Below, piece by piece: positions 35,413-46,162 of a stretch of DNA of 64,000 bases. The DNA is from an uncultured Desulfobacter sp. (lineage in GTDB: Bacteria > Desulfobacterota > Desulfobacteria > Desulfobacterales > Desulfobacteraceae), in NCBI RefSeq assembly GCF_963664415.1, contig NZ_OY761445.1, positions 1,018,501 to 1,082,500 of the forward strand, given 5' to 3'. The notes under the pieces are model-generated. The model made no database searches and was not told the DNA's origin. It saw only the letters and a program-made list of their open reading frames with translations. Both the position numbers and the translations under genes were made by a program. The first letter of the stretch is position 1, and every line of letters starts with the position of its first letter.

Positions 35413-37812
35413 TTACGGCAACAAAGTCAGCGTATTTTTTGCATGGGCCTTAATGGCAGCATCTGAAAACCACCAGTACTGGACAGCTCCCTCCATAAAA
35501 CCTTTAATCAAATTTTTCTGATGAGGGTGAAAGGTTCGACCCGCAGTCCCACCCGGCAACACAGCCATGAGCTTTTCATCATCCCCCATATCAGCCACAA
35601 AGCGCAAGGATGCACAATGGGTCACCGCATAGGGAGCGTCAAAATCATACCATCCCCGATACAGAGTTTCACCGGATCCGCCCATGGGCATAGGCCCTGT
35701 ACCAAACAAATTCCTTAGTCGCCCTTTACGAAAAAGGGGATTAATCAATTCAAGGGTATGCAGATCTCCCCAGCGCCATTGGGCAGGGTTGTCGCCAAGG
35801 CTTTGGGACAACTCCTTTCGGGCGGCATGTGCAGCCCGGATAAAAAGATCCGCCATGGTTTCGGTTTTACCGGCAGTGCGTATATCATCAAAAAAAAGAC
35901 TTTCCCCCGCCTGTACAAACTGCAGGAGACGTTCCTGCCAGTAATACCAGGCATTCAACAAGGTCAAGACCTTTTGCGGCCCCAGGTCATCCTCAAATAC
36001 GGCCAAGGCAAAATGCCGGTATATGGCTTGAAAAACCAAAGGCCCCGCTTTTTCAGGGTCATCTTTAAAATCCCAATCTGCCAGAATCCGCCCAAAATCT
36101 TTTGTATCACCGTTCGCCAGAAAGATTCGTGCCATAATCGGCGCGATGCAACGGGCCATGATATTGCCTGTATCCCTTTGATACCGCCACATGTCTAAAG
36201 GTGTCTGCTCGGCTTTACCCGCCATGAGTTCCTTTAGTCTTGCATAACGAAATGACGGTGCAAAAAAGGATGAATAATAATGGGGAAAACCTGAGTCCAC
36301 TGTTTTGTTATTGCAGGTGCCGACCCACTTTTTTTCCGGATTGATCTGCCCGGGCATCTGATCCGGGACAATCCAGCCCTGCCAGTTGTCTGCGGCATCT
36401 TTGACCACATGGGGAAACGTGCCACCCGCCCTGCGCACCGGAATCCGGCCGGATGCCTGGTGGCCGATATTGCCTGAACTGTCGGCAAACACCCAGTTAA
36501 AACAAGCCACGGGCAGGTCCTGCATTGCCAGGGAAAGATCTTCGACATTTTTTGCCGTAAGTATATCCAGCACCCCGATATCAGGCGTCATGGACTCTAC
36601 CGGCGCAAATCTAAGCGTAAACACCTTATTTCCGTCTAACCCCTTGAGGACTTTAGACACCACCGGGCCCCTGCGGGTGGTCAGGATATCCAGGGGCTCT
36701 GTTCGAAAACCGCCGGGCGCATCCTTATCTTTAATTTGCAACCGCTCTTTAATATGCCCAAAGGCAATGGACTTGCCCCCTTCCAAATAATGATCCGGAT
36801 TTTTTGGATCAACGGTTTCGATATAAAGATCCACCATGTCTCCATAATTGTTGGTGGCGGACAATGCAATGTGCCCGGTACGCCCCACCCCCATACCCGG
36901 GATGCCGGGAATCTGGGCTCCAACAGCCCGGATGCCTGGGCAGATCAGTCCTGCCGGATACCATACCCCGGGCAGCATTCTGGGGTCCAGGTGAGGATCG
37001 CCGGCCAGCAGTGCAGACCCGGTAGCGGACTTTTCCGGTGCCACGGCCCAGTTGTTACTGCCCACCCGCAACGCCCTATCTCCGGCGTAGGCCATAAGAT
37101 CCGGGTCAAACGGTAAAGCCAACCCAAGGTTCTCCTTGGGCGGCATGGCAATAAAACCGTTGTCATCGGGGTCATCCAAATTGATATTCAAAGGCAGAAG
37201 CATGGCGGTTTTTTCATACCCCAGGGTATCCAGCAACATCTGGGAAACAATCTCCGTGGTCAGGTTGGCCGCCGTAGAATACCCCAGATAAAACAGCACA
37301 CCAAGGCAATCTTTCACCTGCCACAAATCAGGCTTGACCCCCGCCAAACGAAACTCCAAGGCAAGATCACCCGGACATTTTTTTAGAAAGGCATTTATGC
37401 CGTCCACATAGTGCTGAAACTGTTTTCGCAAGGCAGGATTCAATATCCGGGCCTGTTTTTTCGCCATGCGTGAAATTCCGATAGTATGCATGCGGACATC
37501 CAGATCTATAGCCTTCGCCCCTGCCAGTTCGCTCAGCCGTCCTTCATAATACATCCGGGTCATCTGCATCTGAAACAGCCGGTCCTGGGCCGTGACAAAC
37601 CCTTGGGCAAAGAACAAATCCCCAATATTTTCGGCATGGATATAGGCAATGCCCGAATCGTCCCGGGTGACGGTCACAGGATGGCTTAAGCCTGCAAAAT
37701 TTAATTGTCCGTCATCTTGGTAATCATTCAAATGCGGTAAAAAGAAAAATAGAATCACACAGCAAACCACCAGCAAAGCGAAAACGACACAGACACGCAG
37801 AATCCATTTCAT
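35413..37812 (-). CDS. Penicillin acylase family protein (Ntn hydrolase)
   Basis: The 799-residue protein has an N-terminal signal anchor (LRVCVVFALLVVCCVILFFF). It has the penicillin amidase layout: alpha part, linker, then the autocatalytic site VGSNNWAV whose Ser becomes the N-terminal nucleophile of the beta chain near residue 250, followed by GDPHL. Members cleave beta-lactams or acyl-homoserine lactones; the substrate is unknown. It is single-gene and marks the end of the core region. Confidence 0.88.
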   Translation of the reverse strand: MKWILRVCVVFALLVVCCVILFFFLPHLNDYQDDGQLNFAGLSHPVTVTRDDSGIAYIHAENIGDLFFAQGFVTAQDRLFQMQMTRMYYEGRLSELAGAKAIDLDVRMHTIGISRMAKKQARILNPALRKQFQHYVDGINAFLKKCPGDLALEFRLAGVKPDLWQVKDCLGVLFYLGYSTAANLTTEIVSQMLLDTLGYEKTAMLLPLNINLDDPDDNGFIAMPPKENLGLALPFDPDLMAYAGDRALRVGSNNWAVAPEKSATGSALLAGDPHLDPRMLPGVWYPAGLICPGIRAVGAQIPGIPGMGVGRTGHIALSATNNYGDMVDLYIETVDPKNPDHYLEGGKSIAFGHIKERLQIKDKDAPGGFRTEPLDILTTRRGPVVSKVLKGLDGNKVFTLRFAPVESMTPDIGVLDILTAKNVEDLSLAMQDLPVACFNWVFADSSGNIGHQASGRIPVRRAGGTFPHVVKDAADNWQGWIVPDQMPGQINPEKKWVGTCNNKTVDSGFPHYYSSFFAPSFRYARLKELMAGKAEQTPLDMWRYQRDTGNIMARCIAPIMARIFLANGDTKDFGRILADWDFKDDPEKAGPLVFQAIYRHFALAVFEDDLGPQKVLTLLNAWYYWQERLLQFVQAGESLFFDDIRTAGKTETMADLFIRAAHAARKELSQSLGDNPAQWRWGDLHTLELINPLFRKGRLRNLFGTGPMPMGGSGETLYRGWYDFDAPYAVTHCASLRFVADMGDDEKLMAVLPGGTAGRTFHPHQKNLIKGFMEGAVQYWWFSDAAIKAHAKNTLTLLP

Positions 37813-37834
37813 GACAGCTCCTTGGATAATCTGA

Positions 37835-37996
37835 TCAACGTTTTACCGAAAAACAAAACCGGACCCACAAGTAATGTTCACTATGAATAGTAACGCCCAA
37901 TAAGTTTAACTCTTTTTCAGTAAAAGCACTTTTAAAACCTAAATTAATCATATCCTGAACAGTTTCTCCAATTGCTTTTTTAATTAAATCCCTCAT
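37835..37996 (-). pseudogene. Truncated antitoxin of a RelE/HigB-type toxin-antitoxin pair
   Basis: The frame reads MRDLIKKAIGETVQDMINLG then FKSAFTEKELNLLGV. This is the usual start of HTH antitoxins that partner RelE-like toxins. It then diverges and stops after 53 residues, where about 100 are expected, so the HTH is lost. It begins just after the decayed toxin gene, in the normal toxin-antitoxin order. AGGAGGAAT precedes the ATG. Confidence 0.6.
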
Positions 37997-38032
37997 ATTA
38001 TTCCTCCAAGTCAAACAAAACGTTTTCTTCTA

Positions 38033-38315
38033 TTAATTTTTCAATTTGAGGACATCCATTGACATCAAATCTGAACTCAGCTTTCTGAAATAGTATAATT
38101 CTGCCTTGTCTGTATTAGCTCTTTCATTTTTACCAAATACATACAGAAAAAATAGTTTTGTCTTCCTTTTTATATGCAATTATTGTCCTGAACCCAGAAC
38201 TTTTCCCTTGTCCTTCCCGGCTCACACGCACTTTAAACAGATTACCGCTTAAATTTTGCGCTTAACCCCGATTTTTTGCCCACTTCTTAAACCATTTCGT
38301 GCATAATTTTTTCAT
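38033..38315 (-). pseudogene. Decayed RelE/HigB-type toxin gene
   Basis: Read in pieces across at least three frameshifts, the strand gives KKLCTKWFKKWAKN, KSGL, then QNLSGNLFKVRVSREGQGKS with SGFRTIIAYKKEDKTIFSV, then VFGKNERANTDKAELYYFRK and a stop. This is the layout of RelE-like toxins of the HigB type (K..VR...GQGKSGGFR..IAY...). No continuous frame remains. The truncated antitoxin follows. Confidence 0.7.
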
Positions 38316-38628
38316 GATCAAGTATAACTCTTTGTGATATACTTTTCGATCGTATATACAACGTCTTGTTGAAAAATTGTGTTGAAGACAAATCCCCAAA
38401 TCTAATTTGAGACAGTATTCACTTACAGAGAAGTCCGGGGGTGTCTTCCACCCGGAAAATGGACCTTGCTTTGGAGGTAGTCTGCTCTATCTATGTTATT
38501 TTTAGCCTGCCAAAATCGTCCTCTTTTCAATCCATATTTTGACAGTAAATTTTCTGGCCAAATGGAAAAATTCTAAGCACAGGATGTTTAGTTATCTCTG
38601 TTGATACTTTTCTTAGTATAGATCTAAG
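38316..38628. other. Intergenic stretch before the IS66 element
   Basis: I see no gene here. There is one imperfect hairpin (CCGGGGGTGTCTTCCACCCGG, roughly 38435-38455) of unknown role. Confidence 0.35.
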
Positions 38629-40320
38629 GTAACTACTCACCCCGGTCAAAATTGACCCCGGGAATTTCACCAGTCAAAGCAAGCTGAATGGAAACAAGAG
38701 GATTCACTCCTTTGTTGGCCATGGTTTGCAGGTAACTTGAAATTCGACAATAAGCATGCGCATATTGCTGACGTCGAAAACACCCGGATATTTTCTGCTT
38801 CACCTTTGCCATTCGAAGATCACGCTCAGCCCGGTTATTGGTGAAAGGAACATATGGGTCCTTGGCAAACAGGAGAACAGCCACTTCATGTTTTTTGAGC
38901 CTTTCCCAAAGATTGTGGGCATCTGATTTGGCCATTTTGCCGCGTTTGCCTTTTGGTTTCGGCAGGATTGCCGGCAGCTCTTTCTCTCCTCGCGTAAGGA
39001 TGTTGCGGAACCGCTTTTGCAAATTAACGTATTCTTTATCAGTCAGGCACTTTTCCTGGCGCTTTGCTACTTTACGGCAGGTTTCCTGCAAAAGCTTTTT
39101 CATGTTGCTGGCCCACCTGTAATGATTGGAATCGACAATAAATGTTAACTCTCTTAAAAGGTGGGAACCACAAAGCCCATGTCCACAATGATCGTACGAC
39201 AAATATGAGGCCCAGCAATCGTGGATTATTACTCCACCATAGCGGGGAATAATGTTCAAATCTACTATCGCCTCCTTGCCTCGTTTTCGATGAAGTAATT
39301 TCAGGGTGGTTCCACCGGAAGAATATACATGTATCCAATAATTTTTTCGATCCACCCTGAAGGATGTCTCGTCAACATGGATTGATGGAGACTGGAGAAT
39401 AGCTTCTATTGATTGAGTTTCCCAGTTTTCAAGTGCCTGATAAAGTCGCCAAACAAACTTGAGGAGAGTTACTTCTGAAATTACCGCACCGATCATGGCG
39501 GAAATCTGTTTTTGAACCCGGTTAAGGGCAACCATTTGACTGATGATCAAATGGATGGCAAATGCTTTGAGTCCATTTCCATATTGCAAGGGGCCTGGCA
39601 TATCCTCTGGAAAGCTTCCTTTGACCGTCGTGTTACAGTTGGGGCACTCTTTAATTTCGGCATCAACATGATCCACGACTTTTTCAAAGATGATATCTAT
39701 TTTGGTACGCCGCTCATATTCCAGGCAGGGTGTCTGATCAAGGGATTGGCCACATACATCACATGTCACAGCTTGAGCAATAGTTACGGTTGATTTTGTG
39801 CGGGCATTGCTAAGCTTTCCACTGACCTCTTTACCCTTTCCTTTGCTTCCGGAGCTTGATTTAGAGGTCTCATCCTTAGGCGTTTGTGAAGACGGCAGGC
39901 TTGAATTTTTGTTGTCTTTGCGGGTCTTTTTCTCAAGGAAGATGGATAATATCAATTCTACAATAAGTAGCATGCTGTTCATTAGTGCCCGCATCTCAGC
40001 AGATACTTTGCCCTCAGCACAAAGCTTTTCAAAGTCCTGTTTTAGATGGTCTATTTCTGCCCGAACACTATTTTTATCCACCGTTGCCATGCCAGTATTA
40101 TAACACGGCTTTTTGGGGGCTCGACATTTGCTCTACAATTGATTTTCTACGTATTCGACACTATCTGCCATGGATTTACGGTAAACTTTTGGATATATAA
40201 GCGACAGCATGCGTTAAAAGAGAATTTAGAAGTCATTTAAAAATTTTCGAAATTACCACGAAAAAACATGTCAAGTCTTTTTTAAAATTTTTGCATTTTT
40301 TTATAGGGGTGAGTAGTTAC
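38629..40320 (-). mobile_element. IS66 family insertion sequence (single-ORF type)
   Basis: The ends are exact 15-bp inverted repeats GTAACTACTCACCCC (38629-38643) and its complement (40306-40320). IS66 ends typically start GTAA. One transposase gene fills the element with no tnpA/tnpB, as in the ISBst12-like subgroup. The flanking 8-mers differ (GATCTAAG / GTTATATG), so no target duplication is left. Confidence 0.88.
38633..40090 (-). CDS. IS66 family transposase (TnpC)
   Basis: The 485-residue protein has an N-terminal coiled leader, a zinc-ribbon (CDVCGQSLDQTPC...CPNC) and the IS66 DDE core (PSIHVDETSFRVDRKNYWIHVY with first Asp; VIIHDCWASY; NNRAERDLRMAKVKQKISG with Glu). The gene looks intact. 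Its stop codon lies inside the terminal repeat. Confidence 0.92.
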   Translation of the reverse strand: MATVDKNSVRAEIDHLKQDFEKLCAEGKVSAEMRALMNSMLLIVELILSIFLEKKTRKDNKNSSLPSSQTPKDETSKSSSGSKGKGKEVSGKLSNARTKSTVTIAQAVTCDVCGQSLDQTPCLEYERRTKIDIIFEKVVDHVDAEIKECPNCNTTVKGSFPEDMPGPLQYGNGLKAFAIHLIISQMVALNRVQKQISAMIGAVISEVTLLKFVWRLYQALENWETQSIEAILQSPSIHVDETSFRVDRKNYWIHVYSSGGTTLKLLHRKRGKEAIVDLNIIPRYGGVIIHDCWASYLSYDHCGHGLCGSHLLRELTFIVDSNHYRWASNMKKLLQETCRKVAKRQEKCLTDKEYVNLQKRFRNILTRGEKELPAILPKPKGKRGKMAKSDAHNLWERLKKHEVAVLLFAKDPYVPFTNNRAERDLRMAKVKQKISGCFRRQQYAHAYCRISSYLQTMANKGVNPLVSIQLALTGEIPGVNFDRGE

Positions 40321-40512
40321 GTTATATGAACTAAATTAATTTAGGCGCTCCATGACTTAGGGGCAGTTCCAAACAAGGCAACGGTCCTGGGCAGGGAATT
40401 TTTTTATGATTTTTATGAAAGGATTGGTCAGCTGGCGCAATTATATTCTTTGCCGGTATATTCTCCCTGCTTACCATTAAACAACGATCCGGGGTTGTAA
40501 GTACAAACTAAT
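40321..40512. other. Leader region of the first AraC gene
   Basis: The 192 bases between the IS66 end and the regulator hold no gene that I recognise and no clear promoter. Confidence 0.35.
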
Positions 40513-41445
40513 ATGAAACCAGTCCCATTCGGCCCTTCGCAAATAACGCAAAGTCCAAATCACGTCAGAATCGATATGCCCTCATCGGTTGGAAAGGGGG
40601 GCATCGATATTCTTTCCTTCGCCTCTGGACTTCGGTTGTTTACCGTTGAGCCGCAGCTCAAACAGCCGGCCCTTTTTCAGACATTCATAGAAAAATCTTG
40701 CATTTGTTTTAGCTTTTGCCTTAATGGTCGCTCCGATTACCAGCCGGCCGGCTTTGACCGGCCGTTTCAGATTAAAGCTGGAACTGGAGGCTTTTTTTCT
40801 TTTCCAAAGACTGGAGAGTGTATTGAAACGATTAATGGCAAACAGATGTTAAGGATTGCCCTGATGCTGGATGCCGACCATTTATTCACATTGGCCAACG
40901 GAGATGAAGATCGCTTTTACACGGTGCTGAAAAGTCTCGAAAAAAAAGCTCCCTGTCGCATGGTCGATGCCATAACGCCGGCAATGCGGGCAATTTTGAA
41001 GCAGATGCTGCATTGCCCGTATTGCGGCATGACCCAGCGGATTTTTCTGGAGGGCAAGGCCATGGAACTGCTGGCCCATAAGCTGGAACAGATCTGTCCT
41101 TGCGGTTGCGACGGAACAGGCATAAACGCCTCGGATACCGAACGGGTTCATTATGCCGCCCGATTGCTTGTCCATGACCTGGAAAACCCGCCGGATATCA
41201 TGACCCTGACCCGGTCGGTCGGATTGAACCGGAACAAGCTGCACCGCTGTTTTCGACAGGTTTTCGGGAGATCTCCCTTTGAATATCTGCGTAACCACCG
41301 CCTGCAGGCAGCCATGCAACTACTGCAGGGTGGCGAGACCAACGTCACTGAAGCGGCATTGATGGTCGGCTATACCAACCTGAGTTATTTCACCAAGGCC
41401 TTTAAGTCTATGTTCGGGGTCGCTCCGGGCAAGCTACGAAAATAA
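40513..41445 (+). CDS. AraC family regulator 1 (PchR-like, siderophore type)
   Basis: The 310-residue protein has a variable N-terminal ligand domain, a middle LEGKAMELLAHKLEQICPCG, and a C-terminal double HTH (MTLTRSVGLNRNKLHRCFRQ ... VTEAALMVGYTNLSYFTKAF). This form (SVGLNRNKL) is that of PchR-like activators, which bind a ferric siderophore and switch on its TonB receptor. It sits directly upstream of broken receptor 1. It resembles the second AraC protein at 51649. Confidence 0.88.
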   Translation: MKPVPFGPSQITQSPNHVRIDMPSSVGKGGIDILSFASGLRLFTVEPQLKQPALFQTFIEKSCICFSFCLNGRSDYQPAGFDRPFQIKAGTGGFFSFPKTGECIETINGKQMLRIALMLDADHLFTLANGDEDRFYTVLKSLEKKAPCRMVDAITPAMRAILKQMLHCPYCGMTQRIFLEGKAMELLAHKLEQICPCGCDGTGINASDTERVHYAARLLVHDLENPPDIMTLTRSVGLNRNKLHRCFRQVFGRSPFEYLRNHRLQAAMQLLQGGETNVTEAALMVGYTNLSYFTKAFKSMFGVAPGKLRK

Positions 41446-41554
41446 CCTTTTGTTCTTGCCTCTCACCATTTAGTGACGTCAACGTCAATAATAGTGATGC
41501 CGGCGTTAGTTTTCACATCCTTGTTAAGTTATCTTCTGAGGCCATGATCATAAT

Positions 41555-41584
41555 CAGGTCGTAATTCGTGAGAAACACGACCTG
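41555..41584. promoter_or_regulatory. Inverted repeat upstream of receptor 1
   Basis: CAGGTCGT (41555-41562) and ACGACCTG (41577-41584) form an 8-bp inverted repeat with a 14-base gap, about 100 bases before receptor 1. It could be an operator for the AraC regulator or a terminator of its gene; there is no T-run. Confidence 0.35.
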
Positions 41585-43912
41585 AACTTATAGTACTTTT
41601 GAAATCACCGGAAGGCACCTGGTTCCCATGCTCTGCGTGGGAGCGAAACGACAACGTCAACATAAAAAGGGAGAGTTGAAAAATGAATAGTACAACCGTC
41701 AGGATAAGTTTTTGCACCACCATTATTTTATTGCTTTTATTTGCCATATCCGTCATAGCCGGCCAGGCATCCATTACGATCAAACCCGGGACCTTGCAAG
41801 ATGTATTGGACGCATATTCCAAAGCCACGGGTAGAAATACCTTCAGGACTCTTGATTTAGGAATAAAGCATTTCTACTCTACAAACTAAGAATAATTCAT
41901 AATATCAGCTCATTGTGTTTTGCTCCCCCGAATTTTTATAAGTATTGCAAAAGGAAATAAAAAATGCCACCTTGCCATCAAAGAGCAAGCAGAATTTGAT
42001 ACGGAGGTGAGCAATTATGACCCAACTAATGCTACCGTTTATTTCTCCAGGCGTTACAAACATAAATCATCTAGTCAGTGTCTGGGACTCAGAAGGGCTG
42101 TGGACATATTTTTTCGGAATTCACCCGATTTATTCGCATAAATCTGATGACCAGCGAATGTTCCGTTTAACCATTGCAAACCTGATCGAGTCTGGGGCAT
42201 GCAGACAAATAGAAGTAATATCGGCATTTGGCATATCTAAAACCTGTGTGATCAGGGCGCAGAGAAAATTAAGAAAATATGGTTCGGAAGAATTCTTTAT
42301 TGACCGGAGAGGGAGTCGCACCGGAGGAACGGTCTTGACCCCGAAAGTTCTTGAGCGAGCCCAGAGGCTTCTTGATAACGGGCTAACGAGAAAACAAGTC
42401 GCTGAAGAGCTTCAAGTAAAATACGATACTCTTGGCAAAGCGATTAATGATGGCCGATTAAAAGATACATTTATTTCTAAATGCCCTAACACCAAATCTG
42501 AACGTACAATTATAGATGAAAAAGCGGCAGATGGATTGGGTACAGGCTGTACCCGCGTCGTTGAGCGTGTATTTGCAGCATTCGGTGATAACAGTGGTGC
42601 CTCTATAGAGTTCTCAACCTGCCTTGATGTCCCTAAAGGCGGTGTTTTGTGTGCATTGCCTGCTTTGGTATCCAATGGCTTGCTGGAGGGGGCTGAACAA
42701 TTTTTAGGCACCTTGAAGGGTTATTACAAGCTTTACCATATTCTCTTGCTTCTTGCTTTTATGGCGCTGTGTCGTATCAAAACAGTGGAACAAATACGGG
42801 GCTATGCGCCAGGCGAATTTGGAAAACTTATGGGCCTCGACCGTATCCCGGAAGTACGCTGTTTAAGGCAAAAAATCAAAGCCATGAGTACTGGCAATAA
42901 AGCAGAAAAATGGGCTTCTCGTTTAAGTAGGTATTGGATGGATGCGGATACCCAAGCAGCAGGAACATTATATATTGATGGTCATGTGCGTGTATACCAT
43001 GGCGAACTGACAAAACCTCCCAGAAGGTATGTATCTCGTGAGCGCCTATGCTTGAGGGGGACAACGGACTATTGGGTAAACGATGCAACCGGTCGGCCCT
43101 TTTTTGTAATAGAAAAAGCCATAGATCCCGGAATGCTGAAAACCATAGAAAAAGATATTGTTCCCAAATTGCTAAATGACATTCCGAACCAGCCCAGCCA
43201 AAAAGAGCTGATTGCTGTGCCGGAAAGATGTCGGTTTATTATGGTTTTTGACAGGGAGGGTTACAGTCCCGCCTTTTTTAAAAAAATGTGGGATAGATAT
43301 CGTATCAGTTGCATGACTTACCACAAGCATCCTGGTAGAGACTGGCCTGAAGAGTGGTTTCATGAGCATGAGGTAATGATGCCTAATGGGCAATGTGTAA
43401 CCATGAAACTGGCAGAAATGGGCAGCAAGGTTGGCAGCGGAAAGAATGCTATGTGGATGCGGGAAATTCGAAAGCTGACTCAATCAGGGCATCAGACAAG
43501 CCTGATAAGCACTGTTTTTGAACAGGAACTGACCCAACTGAGTGCCAAGATGTTTAGTCGATGGTGTCAGGAAAACTTCTTCCGATATTGTTGATTTGAA
43601 TTTTCTACTGGTTACAAGTGATCCCATTATTTTGACCATATCGCACTGGCCTTGATCGGGTATTCTCAAAAAAGCGTCCATCAATTAAATGATTTTCACT
43701 GGATTATACTGACCAGGGCCTTGAGGTTTGGATTCGCTGCGCTCCTCCGAATTGGGTTTTTTAAGGCATGCGCAGGACAGCTTGAATAACACAGAAAGGG
43801 GAAGCAGGATTTCCCCCACTTCCCCCGGCGCATTATTCAATGCTGCCTGCTTCCGGCTATCCCTTGTCAGGTTTCCTCCCCAGGATATCCTGACTCCGTT
43901 TCACCGAAATCG

Positions 43913-44728
43913 TTAATGCGTTTTGATATCATCCGTGGTCTTAATCTTCAGGACCATATCTGCATCCACCGTTTTCTTGTCACAGAACATGGCATAGGTC
44001 AGGGCTTCCTCACATAGGTTGCCGATAACCCTTGGAAATCCATAAGAGTATTCATGGACGGCTGCCAAGGCATCATTACCAAAAACAGGCGTTGTACATC
44101 CAGCCCACTTGAGACGGGCTGTAATATAATTGACGGTATCTTCTTGTGACAGGCCCGTCATGTGGTAGCGCATCCTGATTCTCTGGCTGAATGGCTCCAT
44201 AACGGCATACCCCATCATGCGTTTCAGATCCGATTGCCCAGACAGCACCATCAGAAAGGGATCGTAAGAGTCCATCTTGAAGTTGGTCAACAACCGCAGT
44301 TCCTCCAATGGTCCGGGTTTCAGCAGATGAGCTTCGTCAAGGATGATCACGATGGTTCGGCCTCGTTGCTCCCTGGCATCCAGAAGCTCTTTTTGTATCT
44401 GCTGATAATTGGCGCTTTTGGTAAATTTATTCTGTAACCCCAATAAGGCGTTGATGTGCCGAAGGATATCATTGCGGTTAAGGGTACTCAGAGGCGTGTA
44501 TATAACCTTAAAAATATTTTCGTTAAGTGCATCGGCAAACCGCCGGGTTGTGATGGTTTTCCCCACCCCAGGATCACCGGTTAACAGCATGATACCTCCC
44601 CTGCGTTTCATATACGCCAGCCGTGCAAGGGCTTCACTGATAATCGGTGTTTCAACGATGTCCGCCGTTTTGATTTCCTTATCAAAAGGAAAGCGTTTGA
44701 AGCCGAACCAGGCCAGAAGATCCTTCAT
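43913..44728 (-). CDS. TnsC/TniB/ExeA-like AAA ATPase of the transposon
   Basis: The 271-residue protein starts MKDLLAWFGFKRFPFDKEI. It has Walker A GDPGVGKT, Walker B VIILDEAHLL, sensor LSGQSDL and arginine region FSQRIRMRYHMTGLS. This is the ExeA/TnsC group, which bridges a DDE transposase to target DNA. ATG 44728 overlaps the transposase stop as ATGA, so it is translationally coupled. Confidence 0.87.
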   Translation of the reverse strand: MKDLLAWFGFKRFPFDKEIKTADIVETPIISEALARLAYMKRRGGIMLLTGDPGVGKTITTRRFADALNENIFKVIYTPLSTLNRNDILRHINALLGLQNKFTKSANYQQIQKELLDAREQRGRTIVIILDEAHLLKPGPLEELRLLTNFKMDSYDPFLMVLSGQSDLKRMMGYAVMEPFSQRIRMRYHMTGLSQEDTVNYITARLKWAGCTTPVFGNDALAAVHEYSYGFPRVIGNLCEEALTYAMFCDKKTVDADMVLKIKTTDDIKTH

Positions 44729-45984
44729 TTTTCCACCTTGGCATTGGCATAGGAAATCACCGGCTGGGATTGGCATGGCTTGAATGTCCTTGCATTCTGT
44801 CGTTTATCAACAAACCTGAGACGCCCGACCCTGATATCTTTGTCATAGAGATACAACTCCTTGTCCGTATCTACCGGATGACGGATATCCACTCGCTGCC
44901 GGATGTATGCCGTGGGCACCTCATATATACGGCCTTTAAAACTGATGGTCGCATCGTTGTTGACCATACGTTCATGACGAACCAGGAATATGTCATCCAG
45001 TTCCGCCTTTGACGGCCGGGTTATCTGCGTATGGTTTGCTGATCGGTGATACCGGTCGATTGGCCGCTCATTGATGCCTGAGTGAAGCCGGTGATGGTAA
45101 TCGTCATTAAGCCAGGCTGAGAAGGATGCGTTGAGTTCCTCCAGTGAGGGCTTTTCGGTTAAAGTGGATAAAAATCGTGCCCGGACGGTTCTGAAGTAGC
45201 GTTCAATTTTACCACGGGAGGGGGAGTCATAGGGTTTTGAGTGGATCAGCGATATACCGGATAAGGCGCAGCAGCGGGCCAGAAAATCTGAGCTGAACGA
45301 GGGGCCGTTATCAACATAAAGCCGTTCAGGAAGCCCAAACGCCAGGAACGCATCTTTCAACACCATTGTCAATGACAGGACCGTCTCTGTGGGGGCAAAT
45401 GCATGCCCCACGATCATGCGGCTGTGGTCATCAATGACAGCACACAAAATGGCTTTGTGGGTTTTCCGACCCAGGGTGACTTGAGGGCCGTGCATGAAGT
45501 CGCACATCCAAAGGCTGTTGACATGATCGGTCTCAAAAGCGGTTCTTTTGTCCCGGCGTTTGTCCATGAACTCAAGGAGTTTCTCTTCTTTCACAACTCT
45601 TAGCAGTGTGTTGTAATGGATAGGCGGTGTTCCGGCCAGGTTTTCCAAAATGAGTTTTTCATGGAGTTTTTTTACTGTGATATGGGGATAGGCCCGGCAG
45701 GTCACGCGAATGGCATTCATCATCTGCGGTTCGATTTTTCTGGGTCTGCCTCTATCTTTTCTATGCTTTGGTTTCAGGCCCTCAAATCCCTTTTTTCTAT
45801 ATGCCTTGAGCCAGGATTTGAAGGTCGACACCTTTATTTGCCGGCTGCCATAGCGCGGAAAGGCGTGGCGTTTGGCCGCCTGAGTGCGAAAGTATTCATT
45901 TTGTACCCTTCCAGGCTCTGCCAACACGGGGCTGATCAGTTTAAAACGGGTTAAGGCTATCTGTTCACGGGTTTCGTTGTCCAT
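44725..45984 (-). CDS. Mu/TniA/TnsB-type DDE transposase
   Basis: The 419-residue protein has an N-terminal HTH region (STFKSWLKAYRKKGFEGLKP) and an integrase core with DDE residues in LWMCDFMHGP, LYVDNGPSFSSDF and PSRGKIERYFRTV. A Mu-type C-terminal beta domain follows (DATISFKGRIYEVPTAYIRQ). TTGGAGGTG precedes ATG 45984; the frame is open to 46035. It is cotranscribed with the ATPase gene. Confidence 0.9.
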   Translation of the reverse strand: MDNETREQIALTRFKLISPVLAEPGRVQNEYFRTQAAKRHAFPRYGSRQIKVSTFKSWLKAYRKKGFEGLKPKHRKDRGRPRKIEPQMMNAIRVTCRAYPHITVKKLHEKLILENLAGTPPIHYNTLLRVVKEEKLLEFMDKRRDKRTAFETDHVNSLWMCDFMHGPQVTLGRKTHKAILCAVIDDHSRMIVGHAFAPTETVLSLTMVLKDAFLAFGLPERLYVDNGPSFSSDFLARCCALSGISLIHSKPYDSPSRGKIERYFRTVRARFLSTLTEKPSLEELNASFSAWLNDDYHHRLHSGINERPIDRYHRSANHTQITRPSKAELDDIFLVRHERMVNNDATISFKGRIYEVPTAYIRQRVDIRHPVDTDKELYLYDKDIRVGRLRFVDKRQNARTFKPCQSQPVISYANAKVEK

Positions 45985-46162
45985 TACACCTCCAATTCGG
46001 TGGTTGTCATTAAAAAATGATGTAAACATCAACAAGGTAACCCACTGAAATGAATGCTGTTATCAATGCTGTGTCAAAACCGTACAAAAAACGGTATTCC
46101 CGTTGGCGACGACTGCATTGGTCAACGTAATAATGGAAGTATGAGACCCTAAAAACATCATT

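Noticed and set aside
38629..40320. Target duplication at the IS66 element
   Set aside because: The flanking 8-mers do not match, so an old rearrangement is likely and no duplication is claimed.
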